Notes: generated from the sequence alone by a model not told the origin. 64,000 nt of DNA from PGYR01 sp034670025 (GCA_034670025.1 JAXMOE010000001.1:62001-126000), one strand, 5' to 3'; positions 41,159 through 51,071 are shown, counted from the stretch's first letter. A program made the numbers and translations.

Positions 41159-41724
41159 TACCTATTCGATCTGGTATTAATTAATTTATTTGCATAAACT
41201 CCATCGTGCCAATTAACGATAGAATCAACACCATAGGCATTAGTTAACCACAATGAGAAAAGTGATTGCATATCATCGGTTAAGATTTCGCTATTGTTAA
41301 CTCTAAGAGATTCATCATCGGGTATAGAAATAATATAATTAGTTTCTTTCCCATCTTTTCTAACAGAAACCGAACCAATAGGTTTCGCTTCAAGCAAAGT
41401 CTGAATAGAATATTCTTCAGAAATCAAGAAACCATAGAGCAAATCGCCACTGTCTTCACCTTCACTGTGAGTAGAGGGGAAAAACCCGAGATTAGCCGGG
41501 AATGGCATAAACTCTATGCTCGAGTATTCACCGTCTTCAGTATAAACTTTGAAACCATTTGACTCATGGTCATACTCGTATTTTTCAACGCTACCAGCTG
41601 GATTCATTACAATAAAATGCGGCTTGTCATTTTTTGAAAAAGTATTCAAATCATCGAAACTCTTTTTTTCCTGACAAGCCGTAAATAATGTAAAAATAGC
41701 TAACAATAGAACTATTTTTTTCAT
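41158..41724 (-). CDS. Lipoprotein of unknown function
   Basis: The start is set at the ATG at 41724, because AAAGGAT lies at suitable distance upstream and the signal peptide MKKIVLLLAIFTLFTAC follows directly, with Cys17 as lipidation site. The longer frame would overlap the FKBP gene. The mature 170-residue part is beta-rich (FIVMNPAGSVEKYEYDHE, FKVYTEDGEYSSIEFMPFP) with a C-terminal segment DDMQSLFSLWLTNAYGVDSI. No conserved family is recognised. It is cotranscribed with the FKBP-type isomerase upstream and the membrane protein downstream. Confidence 0.7.
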   Translation of the reverse strand: MKKIVLLLAIFTLFTACQEKKSFDDLNTFSKNDKPHFIVMNPAGSVEKYEYDHESNGFKVYTEDGEYSSIEFMPFPANLGFFPSTHSEGEDSGDLLYGFLISEEYSIQTLLEAKPIGSVSVRKDGKETNYIISIPDDESLRVNNSEILTDDMQSLFSLWLTNAYGVDSIVNWHDGVYANKLINTRSNR

Positions 41725-41728
41725 TTTA

Positions 41729-42169
41729 TTATCCTTTAAGAATACCAACCATTTCTACTTCGAATACCAAATCTTTGCCAGCAAGTGGTGGATTAGCATC
41801 GAAAGTTACAGTCTCTTCTGTTACTGCAACTACCTCTACAGGAATCGGTTGACCGCCTTGTTGTTCGTTAGAAAAAGAAACTTGCATTCCAATTTCGAAC
41901 TCTTGGCTGTTATCCAATTTATCTTTTGGTATTTCAACAATGTAGTCTTCATTCTTAGGACCATAAGCTTTTTCTACTGGAATTTCGATTGACTTTGATT
42001 CGCCTTCTTTCATTCCAACTAAGCCATCGTTGAAGCCCTCTATTACCATACCAGAACCTAATTGAAATTCTAATGGATCTCTGCCTTCAGATGAGTCGAA
42101 CACATCGCCTTCTTTTAATTTTCCTGTGTAGTGTACTTTTACCGTATCGCCGTTTTCAGATATTTTCAT
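41729..42169 (-). CDS. FKBP-type peptidyl-prolyl cis-trans isomerase, SlyD-like
   Basis: A 146-residue prolyl isomerase with an FKBP domain interrupted by an insert-in-flap, as in SlyD: VKVHYTGKLKEGDVFDSS, PLEFQLGSGMVIEGFNDGLVGM, then the IF insert (KAYGPKNEDYIVEIPKD), and the second half VTFDANPPLAGKDLVFEVEMV. The N of FDANPPLAGK is a hallmark. It lacks the His-rich metal-binding tail of E. coli SlyD. It catalyses proline isomerisation and probably has chaperone activity in the cytosol. An AAGGTAACAG ribosome site precedes the ATG. Confidence 0.92.
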   Translation of the reverse strand: MKISENGDTVKVHYTGKLKEGDVFDSSEGRDPLEFQLGSGMVIEGFNDGLVGMKEGESKSIEIPVEKAYGPKNEDYIVEIPKDKLDNSQEFEIGMQVSFSNEQQGGQPIPVEVVAVTEETVTFDANPPLAGKDLVFEVEMVGILKG

Positions 42170-42397
42170 CTGTTACCTTAATTATTTTGAATATTTAGAA
42201 AAAAATAAAAAAATATTATCTTAAACTTGAACACATTTTTCAAGTAGTTGTAAAATAATATTTTACAAAACTAACATAAATTATAACAACTACAATAGTT
42301 CTGCATTTTCTCTTATGACGAAATAAATCTATTTTAATTATTCAAATGAATTCATTATATTATGAAATTCCTAAATCAGTAATAAACGAGAAAAATT

Positions 42398-45300
42398 ATG
42401 AAAAGATTATTAACCTTTTTAATTCTAACCTTTACATTCACATTATCTGCATATTCTATTGAATACTTTACGGAAGTATCCGAAGAAGCAGGACTATCTG
42501 AAATTGTGGGTTTTAGAGTTTGGTTATCCGATGTAAATGGTGATGGGTATCCTGACTACCTATATAGTGGTGACAATGGTGCAACTCATAATCATATATT
42601 TCTTTACCTGAATCAACCTAATCCTGATACAGAAAGTGAGTCGAAAAGAATATTTGTTGATTACACTGAAGAGTCGGGAATACAGAAAAGCAGAATAGAT
42701 AGTGTAGATAGTAGAATAGCAGATATTGCTGCTCTAGCAGATTTGGATAATGACGGTGATTTGGATTTAGTTACAAGTATCTATGGTCATAGAGTACAAA
42801 ATTACAAGAGCACTGGCGATAGAACTGAAGTGATGCTCAATGATGGCAATGGTAACTTTACTATGGTAGATGGGCACGGTCTGAATGATTTTAATTTTCA
42901 TAGCTCTCTTGATTTGGGACAAACTAACACAACTGGGCTTTCATTTCTCGACTATGATTTGGATGGGATAATTGATTTATACATAGGAACATGGTTTGCT
43001 CACTATGGTGAAGGCAGTGATAGATATATGGGCAATTTTTTATTCAAAGGCAATGGTGATGGTACCTTCCAAGAAGGAGTACAGATTGGAGCAACAGAGC
43101 CACTTTATGGGACAAATGTTACTGATTGGAATAATGATGGATGGCCCGATTTGATTAACTCTCCTTACTGCCGTACTCCTGGTCAATTTTTCAAAAATGT
43201 AGAGGGCACTTTTGTAGAAGCTTCAGCGGAAGCGGGATATAATGCCCAAAAATTAGGTGGCGACCACGGACAGAATCTTTGTCAGTGGGAAGCAAACCCT
43301 GGCGATTTTGACAATGATGGCGATATGGATTTGTTAGAAGTTAAAGTCCATGGCGGCTATGATGAGGGAGAGGGGAGAACAACTATTTCCGTTAATACAG
43401 GTGCTGCCAATGGGTACAAATACGAATGGGATTTAGATAGATTGAACAGAGACGCACCAACAAATTCGCACCTTGGTGATCAGGGTGGAGCTTGGATTGA
43501 TATAAATAATGATGGTTGGCAAGATGTAGTTTTGGGACAAAACTCTTACCCATCTGCGAATATTTATGGTCAAGAAAGGTTGTATATTATGATACAAGAT
43601 ACTAATGGTACTTTTAATGATGTGTCGAAAAGTTCTGTATTTTTTGAAACTATGTCAGAAGCTCACTCTATGGAACCTGCAGATTATGATTTGGATGGCG
43701 ATTTGGACTTATTCCTTTCCCGTATAAACAAAGAGCAAAAAGTAGTCAATGGTGAAACTAAGGATGTGAAAGTTAACAGAATTGAACTAATAAGAAATGA
43801 TAATATTGATAATAATAACTTTATTCAAATCAAGTTAGATAAAAACAGTGCTGTTAGTGGTGCAAACGCTTCATACATAGGTGCTAAAGTATTTGTTTAC
43901 ATGGATGAATTTGTTCAGAAACAAGAAATACAAGCTGGAATGGGACACTTCGCAGGTATGCAGCCGTTAATCAGAACATTTGGATTAGGTCAACACACAG
44001 CAATTGATTCTGTTGTTGTTATCTATCCTAACAAGGCACAAACTCAAATTGCTATTACTGGAGTTCCGGTTAATACTCAAATGACAATTGGCGACGAAGT
44101 AACTTATGAAAGTGTTCAAATAAATGAAGCAAAATTGATTGCTGCTAAAAGATCTGGGACATATAATTTTGGTGATAAGGATGTAAATGAAACTTATAAT
44201 GCAAATCACAGTGTTGTAAATGTTTCAGAAATTCAGGCTGATATAACTATTGACGAAGTAGAAATAATTGAAGGTGGAGAGTTCTTCTCAGTAGATGGTT
44301 CTTCGCTTCCACAAACAATAGCAAAGGGTGAAAAACTAGATATACCAATAACTTTCAGCCCTAAAGAAAGAAAATGGTACACTGGCAAAATCCTATTAAA
44401 AAATAGCTCGGACAATGCTTCAGACTTAGTACTTAACCTAAGAGGTTTTGGGTTTGAAGTAAAGCCATTAATTCTTACCAGTCATGATGATATAGGATTT
44501 GAAAGTGTGTGGGTAGATAGTGTAACTACTGAGAAATTCGCTATTTCTAACACTGGTGAATTAGATTTAGAAATCTCTTCAATAGGTTTAGAGAACAGCA
44601 CTTCTGCATTTAACTTGTCGGAAACAGGCCCAGTAACTATTGCACCACAGGAAACATTGCAGCTAGTTGCTACTTTTAATCCTGAATCAAAAGATACTTA
44701 TAGTGATAAGATAATCATAAATTCAAACGCTTATAATGCTGATACGGCTTCAACAATTGAGCTATACGGAATATGTGATGGCCCCAACTCTGAAATCACT
44801 ACAAATATTGGATTTTTAGTTAGTTTTGGAGATGTAGCAATAGATCAAGGTAAGGACTATGAAGTTACGATAGATAATGACGGTGAAGGTGAGTTAGTTG
44901 TTAGTGAAATTAGAATAGACAATAACAACAGCAATGCGTACAGCTTATCCGAAGATATTACCACTCCTTTGAGAATAGAGAAAAGTCACACAATATCAAT
45001 AAATTTTAAACCAAAATTTGAAAAACTATATACTGCTGATTTTATTATTGAAAGTGATGCTGTTAATGAGCCTCAATTTTCAAAAAGAATAACTGGTACT
45101 GGTGTGTTAATGTCTAATGTAGATTTGTGGGAAAATGGTCAAAAACTCTTTAAAGTGAATCTTAGTCCAAACCCGGCAGTAAATAATACTGTAGTTGAAT
45201 TTTTGGAGTTAAGTAACTTACAATCTGTTATTACAGCTAATTTGTATGATGTAACGGGCAAATTGGTTCAAAGAATAATAAACCAAGTCAAAGCCACTGA

Positions 45301-45412
45301 GTTGAAAAACACAGAGATTAATCTTACTGATATTAACTCTGGTACTTATTACTTGAGAATAACTACTGACGGAGAAGCTGGAGTTACAATCCCACTTAAA
45401 GTTCAAAAGTAG
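42398..45412 (+). CDS. Secreted FG-GAP/ASPIC repeat protein with T9SS C-terminal sorting domain
   Basis: A 1004-residue exported protein with signal peptide (residues 1-20). About six FG-GAP/VCBS-like calcium-binding repeats follow (DLDNDGDLDLV, DYDLDGIIDLY, DWNNDGWPDL, DFDNDGDMDLL, DINNDGWQDVV, DYDLDGDLDLF), forming an integrin-alpha-like propeller. An ASPIC/UnbV-like domain at about 470-560 (IQAGMGHFAGMQP, FGLGQHTAIDSVVV) comes next, then three choice-of-anchor D/Ig domains and a T9SS sorting domain with LSPNPAVNN, YDVTGKLVQ and SGTYYLRI. The protein should be exported and surface-attached. Its role is unknown, but CRTAC-like proteins are thought to bind surfaces or ligands. It has its own terminator. 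Confidence 0.88.
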   Translation: MKRLLTFLILTFTFTLSAYSIEYFTEVSEEAGLSEIVGFRVWLSDVNGDGYPDYLYSGDNGATHNHIFLYLNQPNPDTESESKRIFVDYTEESGIQKSRIDSVDSRIADIAALADLDNDGDLDLVTSIYGHRVQNYKSTGDRTEVMLNDGNGNFTMVDGHGLNDFNFHSSLDLGQTNTTGLSFLDYDLDGIIDLYIGTWFAHYGEGSDRYMGNFLFKGNGDGTFQEGVQIGATEPLYGTNVTDWNNDGWPDLINSPYCRTPGQFFKNVEGTFVEASAEAGYNAQKLGGDHGQNLCQWEANPGDFDNDGDMDLLEVKVHGGYDEGEGRTTISVNTGAANGYKYEWDLDRLNRDAPTNSHLGDQGGAWIDINNDGWQDVVLGQNSYPSANIYGQERLYIMIQDTNGTFNDVSKSSVFFETMSEAHSMEPADYDLDGDLDLFLSRINKEQKVVNGETKDVKVNRIELIRNDNIDNNNFIQIKLDKNSAVSGANASYIGAKVFVYMDEFVQKQEIQAGMGHFAGMQPLIRTFGLGQHTAIDSVVVIYPNKAQTQIAITGVPVNTQMTIGDEVTYESVQINEAKLIAAKRSGTYNFGDKDVNETYNANHSVVNVSEIQADITIDEVEIIEGGEFFSVDGSSLPQTIAKGEKLDIPITFSPKERKWYTGKILLKNSSDNASDLVLNLRGFGFEVKPLILTSHDDIGFESVWVDSVTTEKFAISNTGELDLEISSIGLENSTSAFNLSETGPVTIAPQETLQLVATFNPESKDTYSDKIIINSNAYNADTASTIELYGICDGPNSEITTNIGFLVSFGDVAIDQGKDYEVTIDNDGEGELVVSEIRIDNNNSNAYSLSEDITTPLRIEKSHTISINFKPKFEKLYTADFIIESDAVNEPQFSKRITGTGVLMSNVDLWENGQKLFKVNLSPNPAVNNTVVEFLELSNLQSVITANLYDVTGKLVQRIINQVKATELKNTEINLTDINSGTYYLRITTDGEAGVTIPLKVQK

Positions 45413-45436
45413 GTACTTAAAGCTCATAAAAAATAA

Positions 45437-45480
45437 AGGGCAGAATCTACTTTCTTTGGAGGGGTTGTAGATTCTGCTCT
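45437..45480 (+). terminator. Probable terminator of the FG-GAP protein gene
   Basis: AGGGCAGAATCTAC (45437-45450) pairs with GTAGATTCTGCTCT (45467-45480), with one wobble, around a 16-nt loop. The T-run after it is weak, so the termination strength is uncertain. Confidence 0.6.
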
Positions 45481-45664
45481 TGGGCTTAAAATGAATAATT
45501 ATAATACGCTTGATAAATTGAATAGTTATCACAAAAGGCAAATAAAATAAAAAAACTACAATATTTTACATTTTATTTGTAATTTGTTGAGTGTGTTTAT
45601 TGCAGTTGCTACCATTTTACTGCTGCAAATATTTATTTAAAATAACTACGAGTACGGAGTAAAA

Positions 45665-46318
45665 TTGATTTCAATTCTGGATCTAATAGGTCATTTATTT
45701 AATATTCTTTATGTAGTTGGATCAACTTTCAAAAAGATGATTTGGCTCAGAAGTACATTGATGCTTGCCTCTGCTCTGGAGATATATTATTATTGGAATA
45801 TCACCGATTCACCACTTTGGACTGATATTATTTGGTCTATCGTATTTATTTTGACTAACCTTTGGTGGGTGACGGTACTATATTATGAGAAATTGACTCT
45901 CAACTTGGGTGAAGTAGAAAAGAAAATGTTAGAAAAGACATTTAGTAAAATGAACCCTATTCACTTTAAGAAATTAGTTAGATTAAGCACAAAAAAAGTT
46001 GTCCCTGAAAACACAAACCTTATAAAAGAAAAAACAAGTATCAATGAACTAATGCTTATTACCTCTGGTTTAGTAAAAATAACAAGAAATGATAAGATAC
46101 TGGCTTATCTGAAAGATGGGAGATTTGTTGGCGAAATGAGCTTTATGTCTGGAGAAACTACAACAGCCGATGTTGACACTTTAGAAGAAACTGAAATGAT
46201 AGTATGGGACAAAAATGAACTAAAAGAGTTCTTAAAAAAGAATGATGGAATAAAGAAAGAGCTAAACGATGTGTTTAGTGAAGATTTGATTAAAAAGTTA
46301 GTTGCTGACACAGACTAA
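45665..46318 (+). CDS. Popeye-like three-TM protein with cyclic-nucleotide-type domain
   Basis: A 217-residue membrane protein starting at TTG. The first 85 residues hold three predicted transmembrane helices (around 6-24, 28-46 and 53-78), then an amphipathic stretch leads into a cyclic-nucleotide-binding-like beta-roll (about 95-215). Glu is present in the phosphate cassette region (FVGEMSFMSGETTTADV), but the conserved Arg that grips the cyclic phosphate is Thr. This organisation matches Popeye (POPDC) proteins, where three helices precede an atypical cNMP domain. It might bind cAMP or act as a membrane scaffold; ligand binding is unproven. It converges with the MBL-fold gene with 4 nt overlap. 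Confidence 0.75.
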   Translation: MISILDLIGHLFNILYVVGSTFKKMIWLRSTLMLASALEIYYYWNITDSPLWTDIIWSIVFILTNLWWVTVLYYEKLTLNLGEVEKKMLEKTFSKMNPIHFKKLVRLSTKKVVPENTNLIKEKTSINELMLITSGLVKITRNDKILAYLKDGRFVGEMSFMSGETTTADVDTLEETEMIVWDKNELKEFLKKNDGIKKELNDVFSEDLIKKLVADTD

Positions 46319-47136
46319 AACTTATAGACTTTTCCTGCTTTAGCCAATCCTTTGAATTTACTTGTTTTATCAGTATGCTTTTCAAAATCATCACCATAAT
46401 GCATTAGATACATGCTATCTTTTACTTCAGTGTCTAAATCTAACAATTCATCAATATTTGCGTGTACAGGATTGAATCCAAAAGCACAGTCGTGAAAATA
46501 GATTTCTGCACCTTTCCTTCTGTAATGTTCGATTAACTCTTTATCAAACTTAGTATCACCAGAAAAGAAAATTTTGTCATCTATAAACAGGCCATAAGTT
46601 ATAAATGCTTGCTCTATATTGTTAGCTTCACTTGGTATGTGGTTTGTTTGAAAATATTCTAACTTTATACCATTGTATTCAATTTTGAATATAGTTCTAC
46701 CTTCGTTTACCTCTTCTGGATTTATAACTTTAAAGTAATCTTTTATTCCCATCACTCCGTTCTGAAATCCTAACTCGTTGTATTTCAGACCGCCTTTGAG
46801 TGATTCATTCCACAATACGTCTTCGTATTCTTTAGGAACAATCAGATTCAATGAAGATTGCCCAATTGGTTGCTTCATATAACGATTTTTCAATGTAAGG
46901 AATTCTAATCCACCTACATGGTCAGAGTGGCTATGTGTTGGTAAGATTGTATCAATATCCAATATATCCATACCAGTCATTTCTTCAAAGTTATAAGGTG
47001 CAGTAATACCAAAATCAACCAAGATGTGTTTGTCACCTTTTTTGATTAAAATATTATTGTTTCCCAAAGTCTGAGTAAACGCGGTACCAGTACCGATAAA
47101 GATTATTTCTAACTGATTTTGATTTTCTTTATTCAA
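46315..47136 (-). CDS. MBL-fold metallo-hydrolase (RNase Z-like)
   Basis: A 273-residue metallo-beta-lactamase-fold protein. The metal motif is HxHxDH at 68-73 (THSHSDHVGG), and the other conserved elements are FFSGDTKFD and the terminal MHYGDD. The N terminus FIGTGTAFTQTLGNNNIL is like the RNase Z/ElaC-related group, and the core is compact. No flexible arm of RNase Z is evident, so the specific substrate remains open. It is monocistronic, with a 175-nt AT-rich gap to rsmD. Confidence 0.85.
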   Translation of the reverse strand: MNKENQNQLEIIFIGTGTAFTQTLGNNNILIKKGDKHILVDFGITAPYNFEEMTGMDILDIDTILPTHSHSDHVGGLEFLTLKNRYMKQPIGQSSLNLIVPKEYEDVLWNESLKGGLKYNELGFQNGVMGIKDYFKVINPEEVNEGRTIFKIEYNGIKLEYFQTNHIPSEANNIEQAFITYGLFIDDKIFFSGDTKFDKELIEHYRRKGAEIYFHDCAFGFNPVHANIDELLDLDTEVKDSMYLMHYGDDFEKHTDKTSKFKGLAKAGKVYKF

Positions 47137-47311
47137 TTTAGTCTTGATTTGTTTGTCTTTTATTCTAACATATCAATATATGTGCCAACAAAAATAAGTA
47201 AATAAATTCTGAAATTCACAGAATTAACTATTATTAACTTATTAATATACAAAAATTAATGGGAAATACTTTATAATTTGTAAAAATAATTAATGTTTTG
47301 TGAGTGGTTTT

Positions 47312-47866
47312 CTAAATAGTATGTTCAAGAAGTGTGATTTTAGAAGCTCCAAATACTTTTTCTTTTACCAAAATGAAATTTTCATTTGGATTTAATTTCT
47401 CTTCAACGGAAGTTTCAAGTACCAAAAACCCTTCATTAGGTAGCAAATTACACTCACTCACGGTTTCTATTATCTCATTAGCTGATTGTAAATGATATGG
47501 TGCATCGCTAAATATTATATTATACACGTCAACATGTTCAGATTTTAGAAACTTGATTACATCTGTTTTGATAATATTGTAATCATCAGAGGGGACATTT
47601 AATTCACTCAAAAAGTTTTTTAAATTAGCGACTTGTTTGCTACCTTTCTCAACGAATGTACAGTGCTTTGAGCCACGACTAAGAAATTCGATTCCTACAA
47701 GACCAGAGCCAGCGTAGCAGTCCAATACTTTTTTATCTTCAAAGTAGATATAATTATCTAACATACTGAATATTGCTTCACGCGATTTGTCAGTGGTGGG
47801 TCGAGTTCCATTGGGCATTTTCTTTTTTAATACCCTTCCGCCATATTTACCAGTTATTACTCTCAA
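47312..47866 (-). CDS. rsmD: 16S rRNA guanine-966-N2 methyltransferase RsmD
   Basis: Methylates G966 of 16S rRNA in the small subunit. The 184-residue protein starts at a TTG overlapping the preceding TGA (TTGA), so it is coupled to the upstream gene. It has MRVITGKYGGRVLKKK with RPTTDKSREAIFSML, the SAM-binding LDCYAGSGLVGIEFLSRG and a catalytic segment DAPY (121-124), where the usual DPPY second residue is Ala. It follows the DUF3822-like gene, an order repeatedly seen in Bacteroidota. Confidence 0.9.
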   Translation of the reverse strand: MRVITGKYGGRVLKKKMPNGTRPTTDKSREAIFSMLDNYIYFEDKKVLDCYAGSGLVGIEFLSRGSKHCTFVEKGSKQVANLKNFLSELNVPSDDYNIIKTDVIKFLKSEHVDVYNIIFSDAPYHLQSANEIIETVSECNLLPNEGFLVLETSVEEKLNPNENFILVKEKVFGASKITLLEHTI

Positions 47867-48783
47867 AACTCAAATATTCTTCCGCTATCAAAGCCCATTA
47901 GTGTGCCACCAACTACTGGGGAGTATAAATGGGCAGTTCTTATGCAGTAATCTTTCATTCGCTTATCTACGTTGGCTCTTACCAAACGGAACGAGTGAAT
48001 CCTCGAAAAGCTTAATGAAGATTCAGAATTTAATTTCACGATAAACCCTTTAGTTAACTTTGATCCTGACAAAAGTAAATTACCAGGACTAATTCCATCA
48101 TTTTTAACTTCATCAATAAGGTCTATAATATTCTTTATTAGTACTTCATCTTCTTCAGATTTCAGTAAGTTATAGTAATATGTCTTATTGTCAGTGCTAA
48201 TGGTAATATCACAAAATTCTTCTTCCTTATTTATTAGCAGTGAGTACAGATGGCTAGAATCTGGGTAGTTATATTCTATAGTATTTTGGCTTGCTAACTG
48301 AGAAGTAATAATGTAGTTTGGCTCTAATCCTACTATTTCTAATACTTTTTTACAGTTGTCTAATATTTCTTTTCTGAAGTAAATTACAAATAACTGCTCA
48401 TTATCATCTTCATCTGTAAGTCCATAAGGGTAAATCCTAAATTCAAAATCATTCAGATTAAAAGACTTTACATTGTTTTTGATTTCTAATTCTAATAGAT
48501 TTTTTATGTCTTCATTAGGTGTGTCTAAACTTCCTGGTATTACTGTCCAAAAAGAATCTTCATTGTCCAAAACTATATTAAGTTCAGAGACATTTATGTC
48601 AAATTGCTTTAAAGTTCTGCTTAATTGATTAGTTGCCTTTTTGGAATTATCAGAATCAATGTCATCTAAGTCAATAGGGTCGAGTGTAGTTGCTAAATCT
48701 AATAAAGAAATCCCTTTGTTAGTTCTTTGGAATAAACCACAATAAACTTTGTCTGAACTAAAAAAAATAGATAGAGAAACCAT
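47863..48783 (-). CDS. DUF3822-like / PilM-like actin-fold protein
   Basis: A 306-residue cytoplasmic protein. The neighbourhood and pattern fit the DUF3822 family that precedes rsmD in Bacteroidota: an N-terminal segment SIFFSSDKVYCGLFQ, a central IYPYGLTDEDDNEQLFVIYFRKEIL strand block and a C-terminal region ending LYSPVVGGTLMGFDSGRIFEF. The overall layout resembles an actin/PilM-like fold with two subdomains. No ATP-binding motifs are clear. It is coupled to rsmD by a 4-nt overlap; its role there is unknown. Confidence 0.65.
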   Translation of the reverse strand: MVSLSIFFSSDKVYCGLFQRTNKGISLLDLATTLDPIDLDDIDSDNSKKATNQLSRTLKQFDINVSELNIVLDNEDSFWTVIPGSLDTPNEDIKNLLELEIKNNVKSFNLNDFEFRIYPYGLTDEDDNEQLFVIYFRKEILDNCKKVLEIVGLEPNYIITSQLASQNTIEYNYPDSSHLYSLLINKEEEFCDITISTDNKTYYYNLLKSEEDEVLIKNIIDLIDEVKNDGISPGNLLLSGSKLTKGFIVKLNSESSLSFSRIHSFRLVRANVDKRMKDYCIRTAHLYSPVVGGTLMGFDSGRIFEF

Positions 48784-48833
48784 AGAAGATTAACTTCGAT
48801 TAATTAATATAATTTCACAAAGTTAATAAAAAT

Positions 48834-51071
48834 TTACAACTGTGAGCGAGAAATCTTCGCAAATTCGAAAACTTTAAATGCAAGCTCAGATTGCAATTCA
48901 AAATCCGAAATCAAGTTCAGCATAATTATACTTCGTCTTACTGTCGATTTTTGTTTCTTTATTCGCTTTAATTGGTTTCTGTAAAGCTCTGTTGTGTCAT
49001 TTGTAAATTCCTTATACAAGATTTTTACATGCTCATAATTATCAAAATTATAATCGTTGAAAGATTTGATTAATTCCTGATAATAATTCTGGAATTTTGC
49101 GTTTAGCTCAACTAATAGCTCTACTTCATCTTCAGTCAGAGGTTTATGATTATTATTTACGTACTTATAATTCTGTGACACAGAATGATACAATTTATCT
49201 GAAATATCTTGCAGAGATATTGTCATCCTAATAGCAATATTAGCAAATTCGGAATCTTCGTATTCAAATTTATTAATGAGCTTTATGATATTAGAGTTGA
49301 GAGCAACAATATGATTTTCAACTTCGTGCGCCTTTTTCTTTGACTTCTTCAGTTTTTTCAAGTCTTCAGAAATTAGTCCAGTATTCCCTAAAACAAATAT
49401 CTTTGATACGGATGATAAGTATTCCGAAACTTCAAGCATAATCTTCTTGTTCGCAAGTTCGTTGTCAGTTTCTTCTTTCTTAGTTTTTAGTTCTGCTTCT
49501 CTGTGTTTTTCTTCTTTTGCTTTGTGGTACTTGGCACTTCTGTAAACTACAAATGCAGTTAAAGCAAACACAGCTATCAATCCTACCCATTGACCGTAGT
49601 AAATAGTGAAGCATATAATCATAGCTCCAACTGTACCGAATATAGCAGTCACGAACCACCCACCTACTACAGTAAGTACACCAGAAACTCTATAAACAGC
49701 ACTGTCTCTACCCCAAGCTTTGTCGGGAAGAGCAGCTGCCATAGCAACGATGAAAGTGACATAAGTAGTTGAAAGAGGCAATTTCAAATATGTAGCAAAT
49801 GATATAAGAGCTGATGAAACAAAAAGAATAACTGCAGCCCTAAGTAAATCGAAAGCAGGGACAACGCCGTTTACATCGGCTGTAGGTTGGTATTTAGTGA
49901 TGTCAAATCTTGAATTTACAAATCTAATTACTGATTTCGGTATTATTCTTTTTATTTCACTGAATATGCCGTAAGTCATTCTAACTAATGAACGAGCAAT
50001 GGCGTTAGATTCAAATCTTTCGTACCCTTCATCTTGTCGGCCTAAACTAATAGTCGTAGCTGAAACTGATCTTGCCTTTTTTGATAAAAATAGAGTTGCA
50101 ACCATAATACCTCCAGATAACAGAAGTATTAGGGTGTTGGCAGGCATTTTCCCTTGCATCAGTGACATATCTGCTGTTAGAGGATTAGATGTTGCCTGAG
50201 CAATGTCATAAGCACTAAGTGCAGCAATAGGTGCACCAATAAAATTTACCAAGTCATTGGCTGCAAAAGCCATAGCAAGAGCAAATGTGCCGATTAATAC
50301 AATTAGTTTTAAAACATTTATTTTTGTGACTCTTTGGAGTAGAAACAATATTACAGTCCAGAACGCATAGAGATATAAGAATATAACGCCCATATTCTGC
50401 TCAAAATACAGTTTGAAATCTCCTTTCATAAAGTCTGTATTCTTAGCACCTTTGAGCATAATGAAAAATGATATAGCTGTCAGAGCTAACGCACCCCATA
50501 GTGCTCCATATCTATTAAATCTTTTTTCGAAGTCGAAAGAAAATAGTAATCTGGTTAAGTATTGAACCAATATTCCAAAAACAAACGCCATCAGAATAGA
50601 GAGCAAAATAGCAAGTATTATAGTCAGTACCATACTGACATTCATGTACATTGCTAATTCGTTATAATCACCAGTAGTTTGAGATATTTTTATAATACTC
50701 ATTGCCAGTCCAGAACCAAATAGCCCAAACACTATGGAAACAGTGGTAGAAGTGGGGAGTCCAAATGTGTTAAATGTGTCTAAGAGCAGTATATCTAAGA
50801 ACATGACCGAAACAAAAATTATCATAAGTTCGGGCATTAGGAAGAACTGAGGGTTGAATATTCCTTTCCGGGCGACCTCCATCATACCCCCTGATACCAT
50901 AACGCCAATCAGGACACCAAAGGCGGCGACTATCATTATTGTTCTTAGCTTTGCTACGTTTGCACCAATAGCAGAGTTTAAAAAGTTTACTGCATCGTTA
51001 GCAACACCAACAGTAAGGTCTAATATTGCTAAGAATATCAGAATAATAAGGATTATTAGGTTAATATCCAC
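48834..51071 (-). CDS. Inorganic phosphate transporter, PiT family, with PhoU-like C-terminal domain
   Basis: A 745-residue Pi/H+ or Pi/Na+ symporter, starting at GTG. The two PiT repeats are clear: GVANDAVNFLNSAIGANVA near the N terminus with DTFNTFGLPTSTTVS, and the second AANDLVNFIGAPIAALSA with the later LPLSTTYVTFI. About ten to twelve hydrophobic segments span residues 5-525. Beyond about residue 535 is a cytoplasmic helical region (LEVSEYLSSVSKIF, VENHIVALNSNIIKLINKF) similar to PhoU, likely a fused regulator. It is a single-gene unit between hemW and the DUF3822 gene. Confidence 0.9.
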   Translation of the reverse strand: MDINLIILIILIFLAILDLTVGVANDAVNFLNSAIGANVAKLRTIMIVAAFGVLIGVMVSGGMMEVARKGIFNPQFFLMPELMIIFVSVMFLDILLLDTFNTFGLPTSTTVSIVFGLFGSGLAMSIIKISQTTGDYNELAMYMNVSMVLTIILAILLSILMAFVFGILVQYLTRLLFSFDFEKRFNRYGALWGALALTAISFFIMLKGAKNTDFMKGDFKLYFEQNMGVIFLYLYAFWTVILFLLQRVTKINVLKLIVLIGTFALAMAFAANDLVNFIGAPIAALSAYDIAQATSNPLTADMSLMQGKMPANTLILLLSGGIMVATLFLSKKARSVSATTISLGRQDEGYERFESNAIARSLVRMTYGIFSEIKRIIPKSVIRFVNSRFDITKYQPTADVNGVVPAFDLLRAAVILFVSSALISFATYLKLPLSTTYVTFIVAMAAALPDKAWGRDSAVYRVSGVLTVVGGWFVTAIFGTVGAMIICFTIYYGQWVGLIAVFALTAFVVYRSAKYHKAKEEKHREAELKTKKEETDNELANKKIMLEVSEYLSSVSKIFVLGNTGLISEDLKKLKKSKKKAHEVENHIVALNSNIIKLINKFEYEDSEFANIAIRMTISLQDISDKLYHSVSQNYKYVNNNHKPLTEDEVELLVELNAKFQNYYQELIKSFNDYNFDNYEHVKILYKEFTNDTTELYRNQLKRIKKQKSTVRRSIIMLNLISDFELQSELAFKVFEFAKISRSQL

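Noticed and set aside
45600..45630. GCAGT...ACTGC inverted repeat in the gap before the Popeye-like gene
   Set aside because: Short arms with a 12-nt loop, not repeated elsewhere that I noticed; could be chance.
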